Positions 8,555 to 18,541 are shown, counted from the stretch's first letter. The stretch is DNA of 64,000 bases from Marinobacterium halophilum (GCF_003014615.1 NZ_PYGI01000007.1:88812-152811); one strand, 5' to 3'. The notes: a model not told the origin generated them from the sequence alone. Numbers and translations: made by a program.

Positions 8555-10471
8555 TCAGCTGACCACGACTTTTCGGAACATGCCCATCATGTGATAGAGC
8601 AGATGGCAGTGGAACGCCCATTCACCTTTGGCATCGGCGGTGACCAGATAGCTCAGACGTGCTCCCGGTTGTACCACCAGAGTGTGTTTGCGCGGCAGGT
8701 GAGTGGTATCACCGGTTTCCAGATCACTCCACATGCCGTGCAGGTGAACCGGGTGCGGCATCATGGTGTCGTTGACCAGGATAATGCGCACGCGCTCGCC
8801 ATAGGTCAGCTGGATCGGGTCGGCATCGGCATAGCGAATGCCGTTGAGGGACCACATGTAGCGGCTCATGTTGCCGGTCAGGTGCAGCTCGATGTCGCGG
8901 CTCGGTTCGCGGGTGTCGGGTGTGGGGTGCAGGCTGCGCAGATCGGCATAGGTGAGTACCTTGCGGCCGTTGTTGCGCAGGCCAACGCCGGGATCATCGA
9001 GCCGATATTGTGGAGCTTCGGCGCGCATGTCAACGTGAGGGCCGTATTCGCTGTCGGCATGCACCGGCATGCCTGCAGAGAGCGGATTGCCTTGATAGGC
9101 GGGTTCACTCGCTGGGCCGTTGCCGTGATGCATGCCAGCGGGCATGGCGTCATGGTTACCGTGGGCCATTTTGCCATGATCCATTTTGCCATGGTTCATT
9201 GGCATGGCTGCTGTTTGGGTCGGCATGGCGTGACCGGTATCATGCGTCATCGTTCCGTGCGACATCGTGCCGTGGGACATGGGCATGTCATGCCCGGCGT
9301 GGCCGCCATGTTCCCCTGCTGCCATCGCCATGCCCATATCCATATGGGTCAGCTCGGGTGCCGGGTCCAGTGCCGGTGGTGTGGCTTTCAGCGTTATATC
9401 AGGCGTCAGCTGGCCATGGGCATAACCGGAACGGTCGATCGCCTGAGCGAACAGGCTGTAGGCCTTGTGTTCGGTCGGCTCGACGATGATGTCGAGGGTT
9501 TCGGCTGCGCCGATGCGGAATTCATCGACATTGACCGGCTCTACATATTGGCCGTCACAGGCGACGACGGTCATTTTCAGGCCGGGAATGCGCAGGTCAA
9601 AGAACGTCATGGCGGCGGCATTGATCACGCGCAGGCGTACCTTCTCGCCGGGGTTGAACAGGCCGGTCCAGCCGCTGGCAGGGGTCTGGCCGTTCATCAG
9701 GAAGGTGTAGGTATAACCGGTGACATCAGAGATATCGCGATCGCTCATGCGCATCTTGTCCCACATCTGCCGCCGTGACAGTGCCGTGCCCCAGCCGTCC
9801 TGCTGTGCCTCTGGGATGAGGTCGTCGGCCAGCGTGCGTTCGCGGCGGTTGTAGTAGTGGCTCATCTTTTTCAGGTTGGCGTACACCCGCTCAGGCGGGG
9901 TATCACTCCAGTCCGACAACATCAGCACATAGTCACGATCATAGCTGAAGGGTTCGGGCTCCTTCGGGTCGATGATGATGGCACCGTAGAGGCCGGTCTG
10001 TTCCTGGAAACCGGAATGGCTGTGGTACCAGTAGGTGCCGCTCTGCTGCACATCGAATGCGTAGGTGAAGGTTTCACCGGGGGCGATGCCGTCAAAGCTC
10101 AGCCCCGGTACGCCGTCCATCTCCGTGGGCAGAATCATGCCGTGCCAGTGGATGGATGAATCGGTGTCGAGGTTGTTGTGCACGTTCAACGTTACCCGTT
10201 CACCTTCCCGCCAGCGCAATACAGGGGCCGGCAGGGAGCCGTTGACGGTGGTGGCCAGAGCCTCCTTGCCGGTAAAGTTGACCAGCTGGTGGCCGATGTT
10301 CAGATCGAACTCGGTGCCGCTCAGTACGGGGTGTGGCTTGAGAGTCGGCGCGGTGTTGGCTGCCAGCAGCGGGCGTGTGCTGAGGCTCAGCCCGGTGGCC
10401 AGCCCGCCCAAGGCGAGTCCCTGGACGAAGCGGCGCCGCGAAGGCGCAGGCAAAGTGTTGTGCTTGCTCAT
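8555..10471 (-). CDS. copA: Tat-exported multicopper oxidase CopA
   Basis: This 638-residue periplasmic copper oxidase begins with a twin-arginine signal (SRRRF, residues 11-15). It has three cupredoxin domains with all copper-site motifs: HWHG (108-111), HSH (150-152), HPVHLHG (573-579) and HCHLLYHMMGM (621-631), giving a type 1, type 2 and binuclear type 3 site. Residues 376-450 form a Met/His-rich insert with many MxHG and GHxMP units, likely a copper-binding buffer. It oxidises Cu(I) and sequesters copper. The ATG at 10471, with CAGGAG upstream, is preferred to the preceding TTG. It lies between the small Cys/His protein and copB. Confidence 0.97.
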   Translation of the reverse strand: MSKHNTLPAPSRRRFVQGLALGGLATGLSLSTRPLLAANTAPTLKPHPVLSGTEFDLNIGHQLVNFTGKEALATTVNGSLPAPVLRWREGERVTLNVHNNLDTDSSIHWHGMILPTEMDGVPGLSFDGIAPGETFTYAFDVQQSGTYWYHSHSGFQEQTGLYGAIIIDPKEPEPFSYDRDYVLMLSDWSDTPPERVYANLKKMSHYYNRRERTLADDLIPEAQQDGWGTALSRRQMWDKMRMSDRDISDVTGYTYTFLMNGQTPASGWTGLFNPGEKVRLRVINAAAMTFFDLRIPGLKMTVVACDGQYVEPVNVDEFRIGAAETLDIIVEPTEHKAYSLFAQAIDRSGYAHGQLTPDITLKATPPALDPAPELTHMDMGMAMAAGEHGGHAGHDMPMSHGTMSHGTMTHDTGHAMPTQTAAMPMNHGKMDHGKMAHGNHDAMPAGMHHGNGPASEPAYQGNPLSAGMPVHADSEYGPHVDMRAEAPQYRLDDPGVGLRNNGRKVLTYADLRSLHPTPDTREPSRDIELHLTGNMSRYMWSLNGIRYADADPIQLTYGERVRIILVNDTMMPHPVHLHGMWSDLETGDTTHLPRKHTLVVQPGARLSYLVTADAKGEWAFHCHLLYHMMGMFRKVVVS

Positions 10472-10536
10472 CAAAATGCTCCTGAATAGCGAAAATGTCA
10501 GTGCCGCCTGAACGTGGCGACAGGGTCAAAGGCTAT

Positions 10537-10869
10537 TCAGGCTTTTGGAGGGCGGTGCAGGCCGGACGGGAACAGTTGCTGATACAGGTTCGGTGTCAGG
10601 GTAATATGAGTGGCCTTGGCGGCCGGTCCAAGGGCAAGTGCCGGCAGCAGTGGGGCACAATGGCTGCTGCAGCTGCTCATGCACTGTTGCCAGCATGAGG
10701 GAGCAGAGTCCTGGCTGTCCGCATGATCATGCCCGGCTGCCATCATGCCGCTGGTCATGGAACCTGGCGGTATGGTGGTTGCCGATGCGACGACAGGCGC
10801 GAGCAACAGCAGCAGTAATGCTACTGCACTCAGCAGGCCGGTCAGTCGATAGGCAGGTGTATCAGGCAT
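10537..10869 (-). CDS. Small Cys/His/Met-rich exported protein (CopL-like)
   Basis: This 110-residue protein has a hydrophobic N-terminus (residues 10-28) that may be a signal peptide or anchor. A His/Met-rich patch (SMTSGMMAAGHDHAD) and a cysteine cluster (CWQQCMSSCSSHC, residues 59-71) follow. The C-terminal RPPKA resembles small proteins (CopL/DUF2946-like) often found upstream of copA. It is first in the copper operon and could bind copper or regulate. The family name is a guess from composition and place. Confidence 0.6.
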   Translation of the reverse strand: MPDTPAYRLTGLLSAVALLLLLLAPVVASATTIPPGSMTSGMMAAGHDHADSQDSAPSCWQQCMSSCSSHCAPLLPALALGPAAKATHITLTPNLYQQLFPSGLHRPPKA

Positions 10870-10976
10870 GACAGTCTCGTTTGGCGTTTGGCATAGTATA
10901 GAATGCTGACCGGGGCTTAGGGCAAGAGTTCCGACCGTTTTCCTGTTCCTCTGTTTACTCTGTGTGTTGAGGCCAT

Positions 10977-11702
10977 GTGACCCGTTCCCGTCGTTCTGTG
11001 TTTTTTCGCTATGTTATTCGGCCGCTCTGGCGCGTGTTGTGGCGTGTCGGCCTGGTAGTGGGCGTGCTGCTGACGCTGCTGGTGTTCAGTCTGCGCGTAA
11101 TTGATCCGCCGGTGTGGTCGTGGCTGGTGTGGCGGGAACTGTCTCAGCCGGTTGGCTATCCGGCGGAATACCGTCATCAATGGGTGGACCTGGAACAGAT
11201 CCCGCTGCAGCTGCAGTTGGCGGTTGTGGCGGCTGAAGATCAGCGTTTCCCGCTGCATGGTGGCATTGATCTGCATGCTGTGCGGAGCGCGCTGGAAGAG
11301 GCGCTCGCTGGCCAGGGGCTTAGAGGGGCCAGCACCCTGACTCAGCAAACGGCGAAGAATCTGTTCCTGTGGCCCGGCCGCGACTGGGTGCGCAAGGGGC
11401 TGGAAGTGCCGTTGGCGCTGATGCTGGAAAGCATGTTGGGCAAGCGGCGCATTCTGGAGCTGTACCTTAACATTGTTGAGTTCGCGCCCGGCATCTATGG
11501 TGCAGGAGCAGCCAGCGAGTATTGGTACCGGCAACCGGTGGCGACCATCAACGCAGATCAGGCCGCTCGCCTGGCTGCCATTTTGCCCAACCCCTGGCTG
11601 TATCAGGCGCAGCCACCCACGACCTATGTGCGCCAGCGTGCCGACTGGATTCGGCAGCAGATGCGTCAACTGGGGCCTGACTGGGTCGGCCAGCTTGAAT
11701 GA
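10977..11702 (+). CDS. mtgA: Monofunctional biosynthetic peptidoglycan transglycosylase MtgA
   Basis: This inner-membrane glycosyltransferase of family GT51 polymerises lipid II into glycan strands. It has 241 residues with an N-terminal anchor at about residues 20-40. The GT51 motif 1 (AAEDQRF...HGG, catalytic Glu87), motif 2 (GASTLTQQTAKNLFL) and KRRILELYLN are all present. The start codon is GTG. There is no transpeptidase domain, as expected for MtgA. It is divergent from the copper operon and appears monocistronic. Confidence 0.96.
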   Translation: MTRSRRSVFFRYVIRPLWRVLWRVGLVVGVLLTLLVFSLRVIDPPVWSWLVWRELSQPVGYPAEYRHQWVDLEQIPLQLQLAVVAAEDQRFPLHGGIDLHAVRSALEEALAGQGLRGASTLTQQTAKNLFLWPGRDWVRKGLEVPLALMLESMLGKRRILELYLNIVEFAPGIYGAGAASEYWYRQPVATINADQAARLAAILPNPWLYQAQPPTTYVRQRADWIRQQMRQLGPDWVGQLE

Positions 11703-11908
11703 ACTGGTTATAAAAGGTTCAGTCTTTATGGCATTTGCTGTATAAAAGTGCCCTTCGTGGCGCATGATGACGCCTATTCTCTGCATGGACGCGTGTCAGG
11801 CTGCTTGATACAGCGTGCAACTCCTTGATTCCGTTTACTGCTCTGCCGATCTGGCTGGGCGGTGGTTACTATTTGACCTGATCGGTCAGGCATGAATCGG
11901 ATACCAAC

Positions 11909-13234
11909 ATGACGAAAAACTCTCCACTGGCCCTGTTGCCACTCGGACTTTTTTTGGCCCTGTTCATCGGCAGTGGTCTTTATTATCAGGCAGCGGGTGT
12001 CGACTTCGCCTTCTATCAGATCTCCGCACCGGTGGCGATTCTGCCTGCCATCGTGCTGGCGCTGATCCTGCAGAAGGGGCAACTGAACGCCCGCATCGAA
12101 ACTTTTATTGCCGGTGTCGGTGATCACACCATCATTACCATGGCGTTGATCTACCTGCTGGCCGGTGCCTTTGCCAGTGTGGCCAAGGCTGTGGGCGGGG
12201 TGGATGCCACCGTCAACTTCGGTCTCAGTATTATCCCGCCATCAATGGTGCTGCCGGGCCTGTTCGTGATTACGGCGTTTATTGCCACCTCAATGGGGAC
12301 CTCCATGGGCACCATTGCGGCGATTGCTCCGATTGCGGTCGGCGTGGCCGAAGCGACCGATCTGCCGCTGCTGCTGACGGTCGGTACGGTGGTGGGTGGA
12401 GCGATGTTCGGCGATAACCTGTCAATCATTTCCGATACCACCATCGCCGCGACCCGAACCCAGGGCTGCGAGATGCGCGACAAGTTCCGCCTCAATTTCA
12501 AGATTGCGCTACCGGCGGCACTGCTGACACTGGTGTGGCTGTTCATTCAGGGCAGCAGTGCGCAGGTGGAAGCGCCGGGCGAGTATGAGCTGCTGCGGGT
12601 GATGCCATATCTGGCGGTGCTGGTGTTGGCACTGTCGGGGCTGAACGTGATGCTGGTGCTGCTGGTCGGCATCCTGTTGGCAGGCGGTGTGGGTTTGTTC
12701 GCCACCGAGGGCTACAACGTGGCGCAGTGGTCTACTGATATCTACGCCGGGTATACCGGCATGCAGGAGATCATGATCCTGTCGTTGCTGATCGGTGGCC
12801 TCGGCGCGTTGATGAAATCCCAGGGTGGTCTGGTCTGGCTGGCGGGGATGATCGACAAGCTGTCACGTCAGAGCAGTGATCCGAAGAAACACCGTCGCTC
12901 CGGTGAGTTCAGCATCAGTGCGGCGGTGGCGTTGACTAACGTCTGCACCGCGAACAATACCGTGGCGATCATCATTTCCGGCGGGCTGGCCAAGGATATT
13001 GCCGAGCGTTACGGCGTTGATCCGCGCCGCAGTGCCAGTTTGATGGATATCTTTTCCTGTGTGGTACAGGGCATGCTGCCCTACGGGGCTCAGGTACTGC
13101 TGGCAGGGTCGATCGCCAAGCTGTCGCCGCTGTTGATCATCGGCAGTATTCATTACTGCTGGGTACTGGCGGCGGTGGCTCTGTTGTCGATCATGATTGG
13201 ACGGCCTCAGCCCAAGGCACACGCCAACGCCTGA
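11909..13234 (+). CDS. NhaC-family Na+/H+ antiporter
   Basis: This 441-residue inner-membrane protein has about 11-12 transmembrane helices and belongs to the NhaC antiporter family. Diagnostic segments are TSMGTSMGTIAAIAPIAVGV, GAMFGDNLSIISDTTIAATRTQG and the C-terminal VCTANNTVAIIISGG. It would exchange Na+ for H+, fitting a sodium-rich habitat. The gene stands alone; a 206-bp spacer separates it from mtgA and a strong bidirectional terminator follows. Confidence 0.88.
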   Translation: MTKNSPLALLPLGLFLALFIGSGLYYQAAGVDFAFYQISAPVAILPAIVLALILQKGQLNARIETFIAGVGDHTIITMALIYLLAGAFASVAKAVGGVDATVNFGLSIIPPSMVLPGLFVITAFIATSMGTSMGTIAAIAPIAVGVAEATDLPLLLTVGTVVGGAMFGDNLSIISDTTIAATRTQGCEMRDKFRLNFKIALPAALLTLVWLFIQGSSAQVEAPGEYELLRVMPYLAVLVLALSGLNVMLVLLVGILLAGGVGLFATEGYNVAQWSTDIYAGYTGMQEIMILSLLIGGLGALMKSQGGLVWLAGMIDKLSRQSSDPKKHRRSGEFSISAAVALTNVCTANNTVAIIISGGLAKDIAERYGVDPRRSASLMDIFSCVVQGMLPYGAQVLLAGSIAKLSPLLIIGSIHYCWVLAAVALLSIMIGRPQPKAHANA

Positions 13235-13270
13235 TATGTTTCGTCGTGGCCTGCACAGGGTTACGAATAC

Positions 13271-13303
13271 AAAAACGGCCGCTGCAATGCAGCGGCCGTT
13301 TTT
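13271..13303. terminator. Strong bidirectional intrinsic terminator
   Basis: A perfect 15-bp inverted repeat with a 3-nt loop (arms 13271-13285 and 13289-13303) has a run of A on the left and T on the right. It can therefore end transcripts from the NhaC gene on the plus strand and from the TonB receptor gene on the minus strand. Confidence 0.93.
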
Positions 13304-13327
13304 ATTGGGGGTCGTTCTGTCTATTGA

Positions 13328-15430
13328 TTAGAAACGCATTTCCACCGAAGCCAGGAAGTTGCGGCCTTCACCAATCACGGTGGTATCGTCATCGCCGCCT
13401 GCCAGGTAGTCCTCGTCAAACAGGTTTTCCACTTTCAAGCGCAGGGTCAGGTCTGCCTGTTTGAACTGACGTATCTTATGCGATACACCAGCATCGAAAC
13501 GGGTGTAACCGTCCTTTTTGTAAGTATTGCGGCTGTCGCCATAACGTTCACCGACATGGGTGGCACCCAGGTTGAAGGCGGTGTTGCCGGTCAGGTCATA
13601 ACGGGTCCAGATGGAGGCCGCGAATTCTGGTACGTCGGCCGGACGGTTGCCATCCAGTGAGGCATCGTAGGGGTCCTTGAGTTCAGCATCCAGCCAGATC
13701 GCACTGCCCTGCAGGGACAGCTTGTCGGTCAACTGGCCTGCCGCCATCAGTTCAGCGCCGATATGTTTCTGCTCACCGATCTGACGCGTTTCCGTCAGGC
13801 CCGCGCCCAGATCATCACGGTCACGTTTCAGAACCTTGTTGCTTTGGGTCAGGTCGAATACGGCTGCGCTCAGCAGCAAGCGGTCATCCATCAGGTTCCA
13901 TTTGGTGCCCAGCTCGTATATTTCACCGCTGACCGGGTCGAGTTTCATGCCGTCGTTGATGTCATCCGGGTCACTGACAGGTCCCTGAGGCTCGAAGCTT
14001 TCGGCATAGGTCAGATAGATGGAGCCAGCGGTGGTCGGGTGGTAGATCACCCCGGCTTTGGGCACAACATTCCCCTGGGTTTCTTCGCCGTCATCCTCGT
14101 AATCGTAGCGGGCACCGACCAGCAACTGCCACTGCGGATTGAGAGTGATTAAATCCTGTACGTAAAGGCCGTAGGAAGCACGTTCGGGATAAACGGTTGC
14201 ATTGGCTGAACGGTAATCCAGGTCGGCCGGTTTTTCGATGGGCTGGCCGACCGTAGCATCCACGGCACTGCCGCCGCGGAAACTTTGTTGCTGGCGCTTA
14301 TAGTAGTAATTGAGCCAGTTGGTACCGACCAGCACTTCGTGTTGCACTTGGCCGGTATGGAAACGGCCGCTCAGGTCGGCGTAGGCGGTGTCGAATTGCC
14401 AGTTGTCGTGCCGATCGAAGCCGCTGACCTTGTAAGTACCGGTCGTCGGGTTGTAATCACTGAATGAAGAGCTTTCAAGATCGTGACGCACTAAATCCTG
14501 ATGGTTGTAACCCGCGTTCAATTTCCAGTTGTCACTGAGCTGCCAGTCGAGGTCGACGCCGATGTTCTCCACATCGTTGTCGATGTTGGACCATTGGGCA
14601 TTCCAGATGTGTTTGTCACCCAATACGGGTTTGCCGTTCTGGATGTAAGCACCTGAATCTACGCTGCCGTCATCGCGGGTCTTGTCATAGTGAAACGATA
14701 GAGTGGCGTTGTCCGTCAGGTCGTAATCCACGAACAGGCCGCCAACGAAGCGTTCGGTTTCGGGTGTGCTGCCATCGGTGTATTCCCGCCAGCTGTCATA
14801 CTGCTGGTGTGACAGTACCAGACGTGCACGCAAGCGCTGATCTGCGGTCAAGGCACCACTGGTATCGAGCGTGGTGCGGAATTCGTTGTCAGAACCGAAG
14901 TCCTGACGCAGGGTGGTTTGATGTTCGTAGGTCGGCTTTTTGCTGACCATATTCACCAGGCCGCCGGGCGCTGACTTACCGTAGAGCAAGCCGGAAGGGC
15001 CTTTCAGTACTTCAACGCGGTCGAGCAATTCGATCGGCTGACGGTAGTGAGACCAGTGCTGCTGGCCGTTGCGCAGGAATCCGCTGCCGCTGTTCAGGTC
15101 GAAACCGCGCAGGGAGAAGCGTTCGCGATTACGACTGGTACCGCCAGCGGAAATGCTGGCGTCGTTACTCAAGACCTGCCCCAGCGTTGTGGCACCCTGC
15201 TCGATGATCAATTGCTCACTGATTACATTGACTTGCTGCGGCGTTTCCAGCTGTCCCATTTCCATGCGCATGGCTCCGGTACTACTGCCTGTGCGGTAGC
15301 TGTCACTGCTGCCGGTGATCACAATCTTGTCTCCGGCATGTGAGGGTGGCTGCGTGGTGGATGCTGCGTGGCTAGCCTGTGTTGCCAGCAGGGTTGCGAT
15401 AGCGAGTGCAAGGGGGTGTTGTTTGGACAT
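13328..15430 (-). CDS. TonB-dependent siderophore receptor
   Basis: This 700-residue outer-membrane receptor imports a ferric siderophore using TonB energy. The signal peptide is residues 1-22. A TonB box-like element (DKIVITG, 34-40) is followed by the plug domain (about 55-165; LRGFDLNSG, RVEVLKGPSGLLYGKSAPGGLVN) and a 22-strand barrel ending in VEMRF. The plug and barrel resemble hydroxamate (ferrichrome/ferrioxamine) receptors, but the ligand is uncertain. A Fur box lies 59-77 bp upstream. It is the natural partner of the iron module at 1.2-3.8 kb. Confidence 0.95.
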   Translation of the reverse strand: MSKQHPLALAIATLLATQASHAASTTQPPSHAGDKIVITGSSDSYRTGSSTGAMRMEMGQLETPQQVNVISEQLIIEQGATTLGQVLSNDASISAGGTSRNRERFSLRGFDLNSGSGFLRNGQQHWSHYRQPIELLDRVEVLKGPSGLLYGKSAPGGLVNMVSKKPTYEHQTTLRQDFGSDNEFRTTLDTSGALTADQRLRARLVLSHQQYDSWREYTDGSTPETERFVGGLFVDYDLTDNATLSFHYDKTRDDGSVDSGAYIQNGKPVLGDKHIWNAQWSNIDNDVENIGVDLDWQLSDNWKLNAGYNHQDLVRHDLESSSFSDYNPTTGTYKVSGFDRHDNWQFDTAYADLSGRFHTGQVQHEVLVGTNWLNYYYKRQQQSFRGGSAVDATVGQPIEKPADLDYRSANATVYPERASYGLYVQDLITLNPQWQLLVGARYDYEDDGEETQGNVVPKAGVIYHPTTAGSIYLTYAESFEPQGPVSDPDDINDGMKLDPVSGEIYELGTKWNLMDDRLLLSAAVFDLTQSNKVLKRDRDDLGAGLTETRQIGEQKHIGAELMAAGQLTDKLSLQGSAIWLDAELKDPYDASLDGNRPADVPEFAASIWTRYDLTGNTAFNLGATHVGERYGDSRNTYKKDGYTRFDAGVSHKIRQFKQADLTLRLKVENLFDEDYLAGGDDDTTVIGEGRNFLASVEMRF

Positions 15431-15488
15431 GGGCGGTCCTTATCAAGGCAGGTGAATGAGAAGGCGTAAAATGTTTGATTATATTAAT

Positions 15489-15507
15489 GATAGTAATTCG
15501 TATTATC
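15489..15507 (-). promoter_or_regulatory. Fur box upstream of the siderophore receptor
   Basis: The 19-bp element reads GATAATACGAATTACTATC on the minus strand, an imperfect palindrome with most positions of the Fur consensus. It lies 59 bp from the receptor start codon, within the expected promoter. Confidence 0.8.
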
Positions 15508-15614
15508 AATGCTTTGTTTTGTCGTTCCGGCCTCAACCCTGTGGATTGGTCGGTTCTGTTCAAAAAATGCGCTATACTCGCCGACCGTTAATAACGCTTA
15601 CTCCAGGTTGATCC

Positions 15615-17864
15615 ATGCACGCTGTCACCCCGATTTTTGAACACCCCAAATACTGGGCCGAATGCTTTGGCCCCGCACCCTTTTTACCGATGTCACGCAG
15701 CGAGATGGATCAGTTGGGGTGGGACAGTTGTGACATCATCATCGTGACCGGTGATGCCTACGTGGACCATCCATCGTTCGGCATGGCGATCATCGGTCGT
15801 CTTCTGGAAGCACAGGGTTTCCGTGTTGGCATCATCGCCCAGCCGGACTGGCACTCGGCAGAGGCATTCAAGGCGCTGGGCAAGCCGAACCTGTTTTTCG
15901 GTGTGGCTGCCGGCAACATGGATTCGATGATCAACCGCTATACCGCAGACCGTAAAATCCGTTCGGATGATGCCTATACCGCAGGCGGTAAGGCTGGCAA
16001 ACGCCCGGATCGCGCCAGTCTGGTGTATAGCCAGCGCTGTCGCGAAGCCTACAAAGACGTGCCGATCATTCTAGGTGGCATTGAAGGCTCGCTGCGCCGT
16101 ATCGCGCATTACGACTACTGGCAGGACAAGGTACGCCGCTCCATTCTGCTGGATGCGCGTGCCGACCTGCTGCTGTACGGCAACGCCGAACGCGCAGTGG
16201 TTGAAGTGGCGCATCGCATTTCCCGTGGCGAGCCGGTCAGCGAAATCACCGATGTACGCGGCACCGCCTTCGTGCGCAAGGACACCCCCGAAGGCTGGCT
16301 GGAGATTGATTCGACCCGTATTGACCGTCCGGGCAAGATCGACAAGATCATCAACCCGTATGTGAACACGCGCGATTTGGCCGAGTGCCAGGTGGAACAG
16401 GGCCGTGAAGGCGGCGAAAGCGCGGAGATGGAAGCGGAAGACGAGGTGCAGATTCTGCATATCGAGCCGCGGGTCAAACTCGACCGCAGCAAAACCGTGA
16501 TTCGCATTCCCTCGTACGAGAAGGTCAGCAAGGATACGGTGCTCTACGCCCATGCCAACCGTGTACTGCATTTGGAAACCAATCCGGGTAATGCCCGCGC
16601 ACTGGTACAGCTGCATGGTGATCAGGAAGTCTGGCTTAACCCGCCGCCGATCCCGTTGACCACGAAAGAAATGGACCACGTTTTCGGTTTGCCCTATGCG
16701 CGGGTACCGCACCCGGCCTATGGCAAGGACGAGATTCCGGCGTACAAGATGATTCGGTTCTCGGTCAACATCATGCGCGGCTGTTTCGGCGGCTGTACCT
16801 TCTGTTCCATTACCGAGCATGAAGGCCGCATCATCCAGAATCGCTCGCATGAATCGATTATTGGCGAGATCGAGGAGATTCGCGACAAGGTTCCGGGTTT
16901 TACCGGCGTGATATCGGATCTTGGCGGGCCCACGGCGAACATGTACCGCCTGGCGTGCAAAAGTTCCGAGATCGAAGCCGCCTGTCGCAAGCCCTCCTGC
17001 GTGTTTCCGGGCATCTGCCAGAACCTCAATACCGATCACAGCTCATTGACGTCGTTGTACCGCAAGGCGCGTGACCTGAAAGGGGTCAAGAAGATCCTGA
17101 TTGCGTCCGGTCTGCGCTATGACCTGGCGGTGGAAGACCCAGAATACGTGCGCGAACTGGTAACCCACCATGTCGGCGGCTATCTGAAAATTGCGCCGGA
17201 GCATACCGAACGTGGCGTGCTCGACAAGATGATGAAGCCGGGCATCGGCACGTATGATACCTTCAAGCGCATGTTCGAGAAATTTACCAAGGAAGCGGGC
17301 AAGGACCAGTACCTGATACCGTACTTCATTGCTGCACACCCCGGTACCAGCGATGAGGACATGATGAACCTGGCGCTTTGGCTCAAGCGCAATGATTTCA
17401 AAGCGGACCAGGTGCAGGCGTTCTATCCTTCGCCAATGGCCACGGCCACGGCGATGTACCATACCGGCCGCAACCCGCTGCGCAAGCTCAGTTACAAGAA
17501 AAGCAGTGAGCAGGTTGAGGCAGTGAAAGGCGAGCGTCAGCGTCGTTTGCACAAGGCATTTTTGCGCTGGCATGACCCGGACAACTGGCCGCTGCTGCGC
17601 GAGGCACTGACATCCATGGGGCGTGCCGATCTAATTGGGAATGGCGACCGACAGTTGATTCCAACCGAGCAGCCGGACGACGCTAAACATGTCAGCCCAC
17701 GACGCAAAAACTCGCCGACAGCGGCCCGTGCCGGCAAGGGCAAGCTGTTGACCCAGCACACCGGGTTGCCGCCCCGTGCCGGTAATACCCCTGAAAAAGC
17801 GGCCGGCAAGCGGCCAGCCAAGCGCAAACCGGCTGCCGGAGGACGGCAGCGACAGGGGCGCTGA
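15615..17864 (+). CDS. ygiQ: YgiQ-family radical SAM protein
   Basis: This 749-residue protein belongs to the YgiQ group (UPF0313). The N-terminal domain (about 1-330) begins [21 protein letters not shown], and the radical SAM domain has the [4Fe-4S] motif CFGGCTFC with cysteines 390, 394 and 397. The C-terminal 60-70 residues are basic, rich in Lys, Arg, Pro and Ala, and probably disordered. E. coli YgiQ has a similar length. The reaction is not known. It is the sole gene between the TonB receptor and the cold-shock gene. Confidence 0.95.
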   Translation: MHAVTPIFEHPKYWAECFGPAPFLPMSRSEMDQLGWDSCDIIIVTGDAYVDHPSFGMAIIGRLLEAQGFRVGIIAQPDWHSAEAFKALGKPNLFFGVAAGNMDSMINRYTADRKIRSDDAYTAGGKAGKRPDRASLVYSQRCREAYKDVPIILGGIEGSLRRIAHYDYWQDKVRRSILLDARADLLLYGNAERAVVEVAHRISRGEPVSEITDVRGTAFVRKDTPEGWLEIDSTRIDRPGKIDKIINPYVNTRDLAECQVEQGREGGESAEMEAEDEVQILHIEPRVKLDRSKTVIRIPSYEKVSKDTVLYAHANRVLHLETNPGNARALVQLHGDQEVWLNPPPIPLTTKEMDHVFGLPYARVPHPAYGKDEIPAYKMIRFSVNIMRGCFGGCTFCSITEHEGRIIQNRSHESIIGEIEEIRDKVPGFTGVISDLGGPTANMYRLACKSSEIEAACRKPSCVFPGICQNLNTDHSSLTSLYRKARDLKGVKKILIASGLRYDLAVEDPEYVRELVTHHVGGYLKIAPEHTERGVLDKMMKPGIGTYDTFKRMFEKFTKEAGKDQYLIPYFIAAHPGTSDEDMMNLALWLKRNDFKADQVQAFYPSPMATATAMYHTGRNPLRKLSYKKSSEQVEAVKGERQRRLHKAFLRWHDPDNWPLLREALTSMGRADLIGNGDRQLIPTEQPDDAKHVSPRRKNSPTAARAGKGKLLTQHTGLPPRAGNTPEKAAGKRPAKRKPAAGGRQRQGR

Positions 17865-18315
17865 TGCCTGTTGCGCAATGCCATAAACAGGGTGGGAGAC
17901 CCGCCATTGGCGGGTCGAAAAAATGCCCTTGGTAGCATTGTAATTGGATTGGACTTGGGTATTATGCGGAGAAAGACATTTTTCCGGTACCGTCAAATTC
18001 ATGCACTCAGCGCATTGATGCAGGCTTTGTAAAGGGCACCGGGCGACCGGAGAATATCCGGTACGGAGTTGGATTTACTTGATACGACTGTACCCCCGCA
18101 GCTTGATTGCTGCCCGCAAAATCTTGAATACCGCACCCCTGTGTGTGGCGAGCAGCGTTTGCACAGCGGCGTTCGATATCGTTGTTGCCCGGATGCCCAG
18201 CCGACTGTTCGCTTCCCCGTTCTTTACCCATTCTGTGTTTATTCCGTCAGACCGCCTCTCCGCTATGGTGCATGCGCAAGGCCTGTCTCGTCACGGGATC
18301 GCAATGAATTCGGTC

Positions 18316-18343
18316 TAGACTCCAGGGGTTCGAAATTTATAGC
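18316..18343 (+). promoter_or_regulatory. Possible promoter of the cold-shock gene
   Basis: TAGACT (18316-18321) and TATAGC (18338-18343) separated by 16 bp form a moderate sigma-70-like promoter. It would give a 5' leader of about 190 nt, a length usual for cold-shock mRNAs. This is a weak match by eye. Confidence 0.3.
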
Positions 18344-18439
18344 GGCGCGGGTGCGTTGAGTGTCTGTACCAAGGAAAATTTCTGTTCCCGGCATTTCGGG
18401 GGCTGAATGGGTCGACAGCCTTGTGCTGTTGACCACAGG

Positions 18440-18515
18440 TTCGGCATGAGGCCGAATCCACACGATCGGATGGCACCTGGTGCATCCATACATAAGAAAA
18501 ACCAGCACTGCTGGT
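18440..18515 (+). promoter_or_regulatory. Structured 5' leader of the cold-shock mRNA
   Basis: Three hairpins can be drawn in succession: TTCGGC / GCCGAA (18440-18456), GGATGGCAC / GTGCATCC with one bulge (18468-18487) and ACCAGC / GCTGGT (18501-18515). They end shortly before the purine-rich ribosome site (AAAGAGGC) of the cold-shock gene. Leaders that refold at low temperature are known for cspA-type genes; the function here is inferred. Confidence 0.4.
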
Positions 18516-18541
18516 GTACATGCAAAAGAAAGAGGCAAAAA

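Larger units (their letters stand above)
17865..18541 (+). other. 677-bp non-coding stretch before the cold-shock gene
   Basis: No open frame here has a recognisable product. A GC-rich hairpin (GACCCGCC-ATT-GGCGGGTC, near 17897-17915) follows ygiQ but lacks a T-tract. A second small hairpin (ACCGGA / TCCGGT) lies at 18046-18062. The last 190 bases look like a structured mRNA leader for the cold-shock gene. A GGTTCGA at about 18328 resembles a tRNA T-loop but no cloverleaf can be built around it. Confidence 0.5.

Noticed and set aside
8489..9778. Long plus-strand frame of 429 codons opposite copA
   Set aside because: It is the antisense of the copA coding region and His-rich only because it mirrors the Met/His repeats; copA has all copper motifs, a Tat signal and a ribosome site.
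10917..11786. 289-codon minus-strand frame opposite mtgA
   Set aside because: Antisense of a protein with clear GT51 motifs.
16071..17039. 322-codon minus-strand frame inside ygiQ
   Set aside because: It lies entirely opposite a well-supported radical SAM gene and shows no family feature.
18300..18350. Possible tRNA because of a GGTTCGA-like T-loop
   Set aside because: No acceptor, D or anticodon stem can be paired around it.
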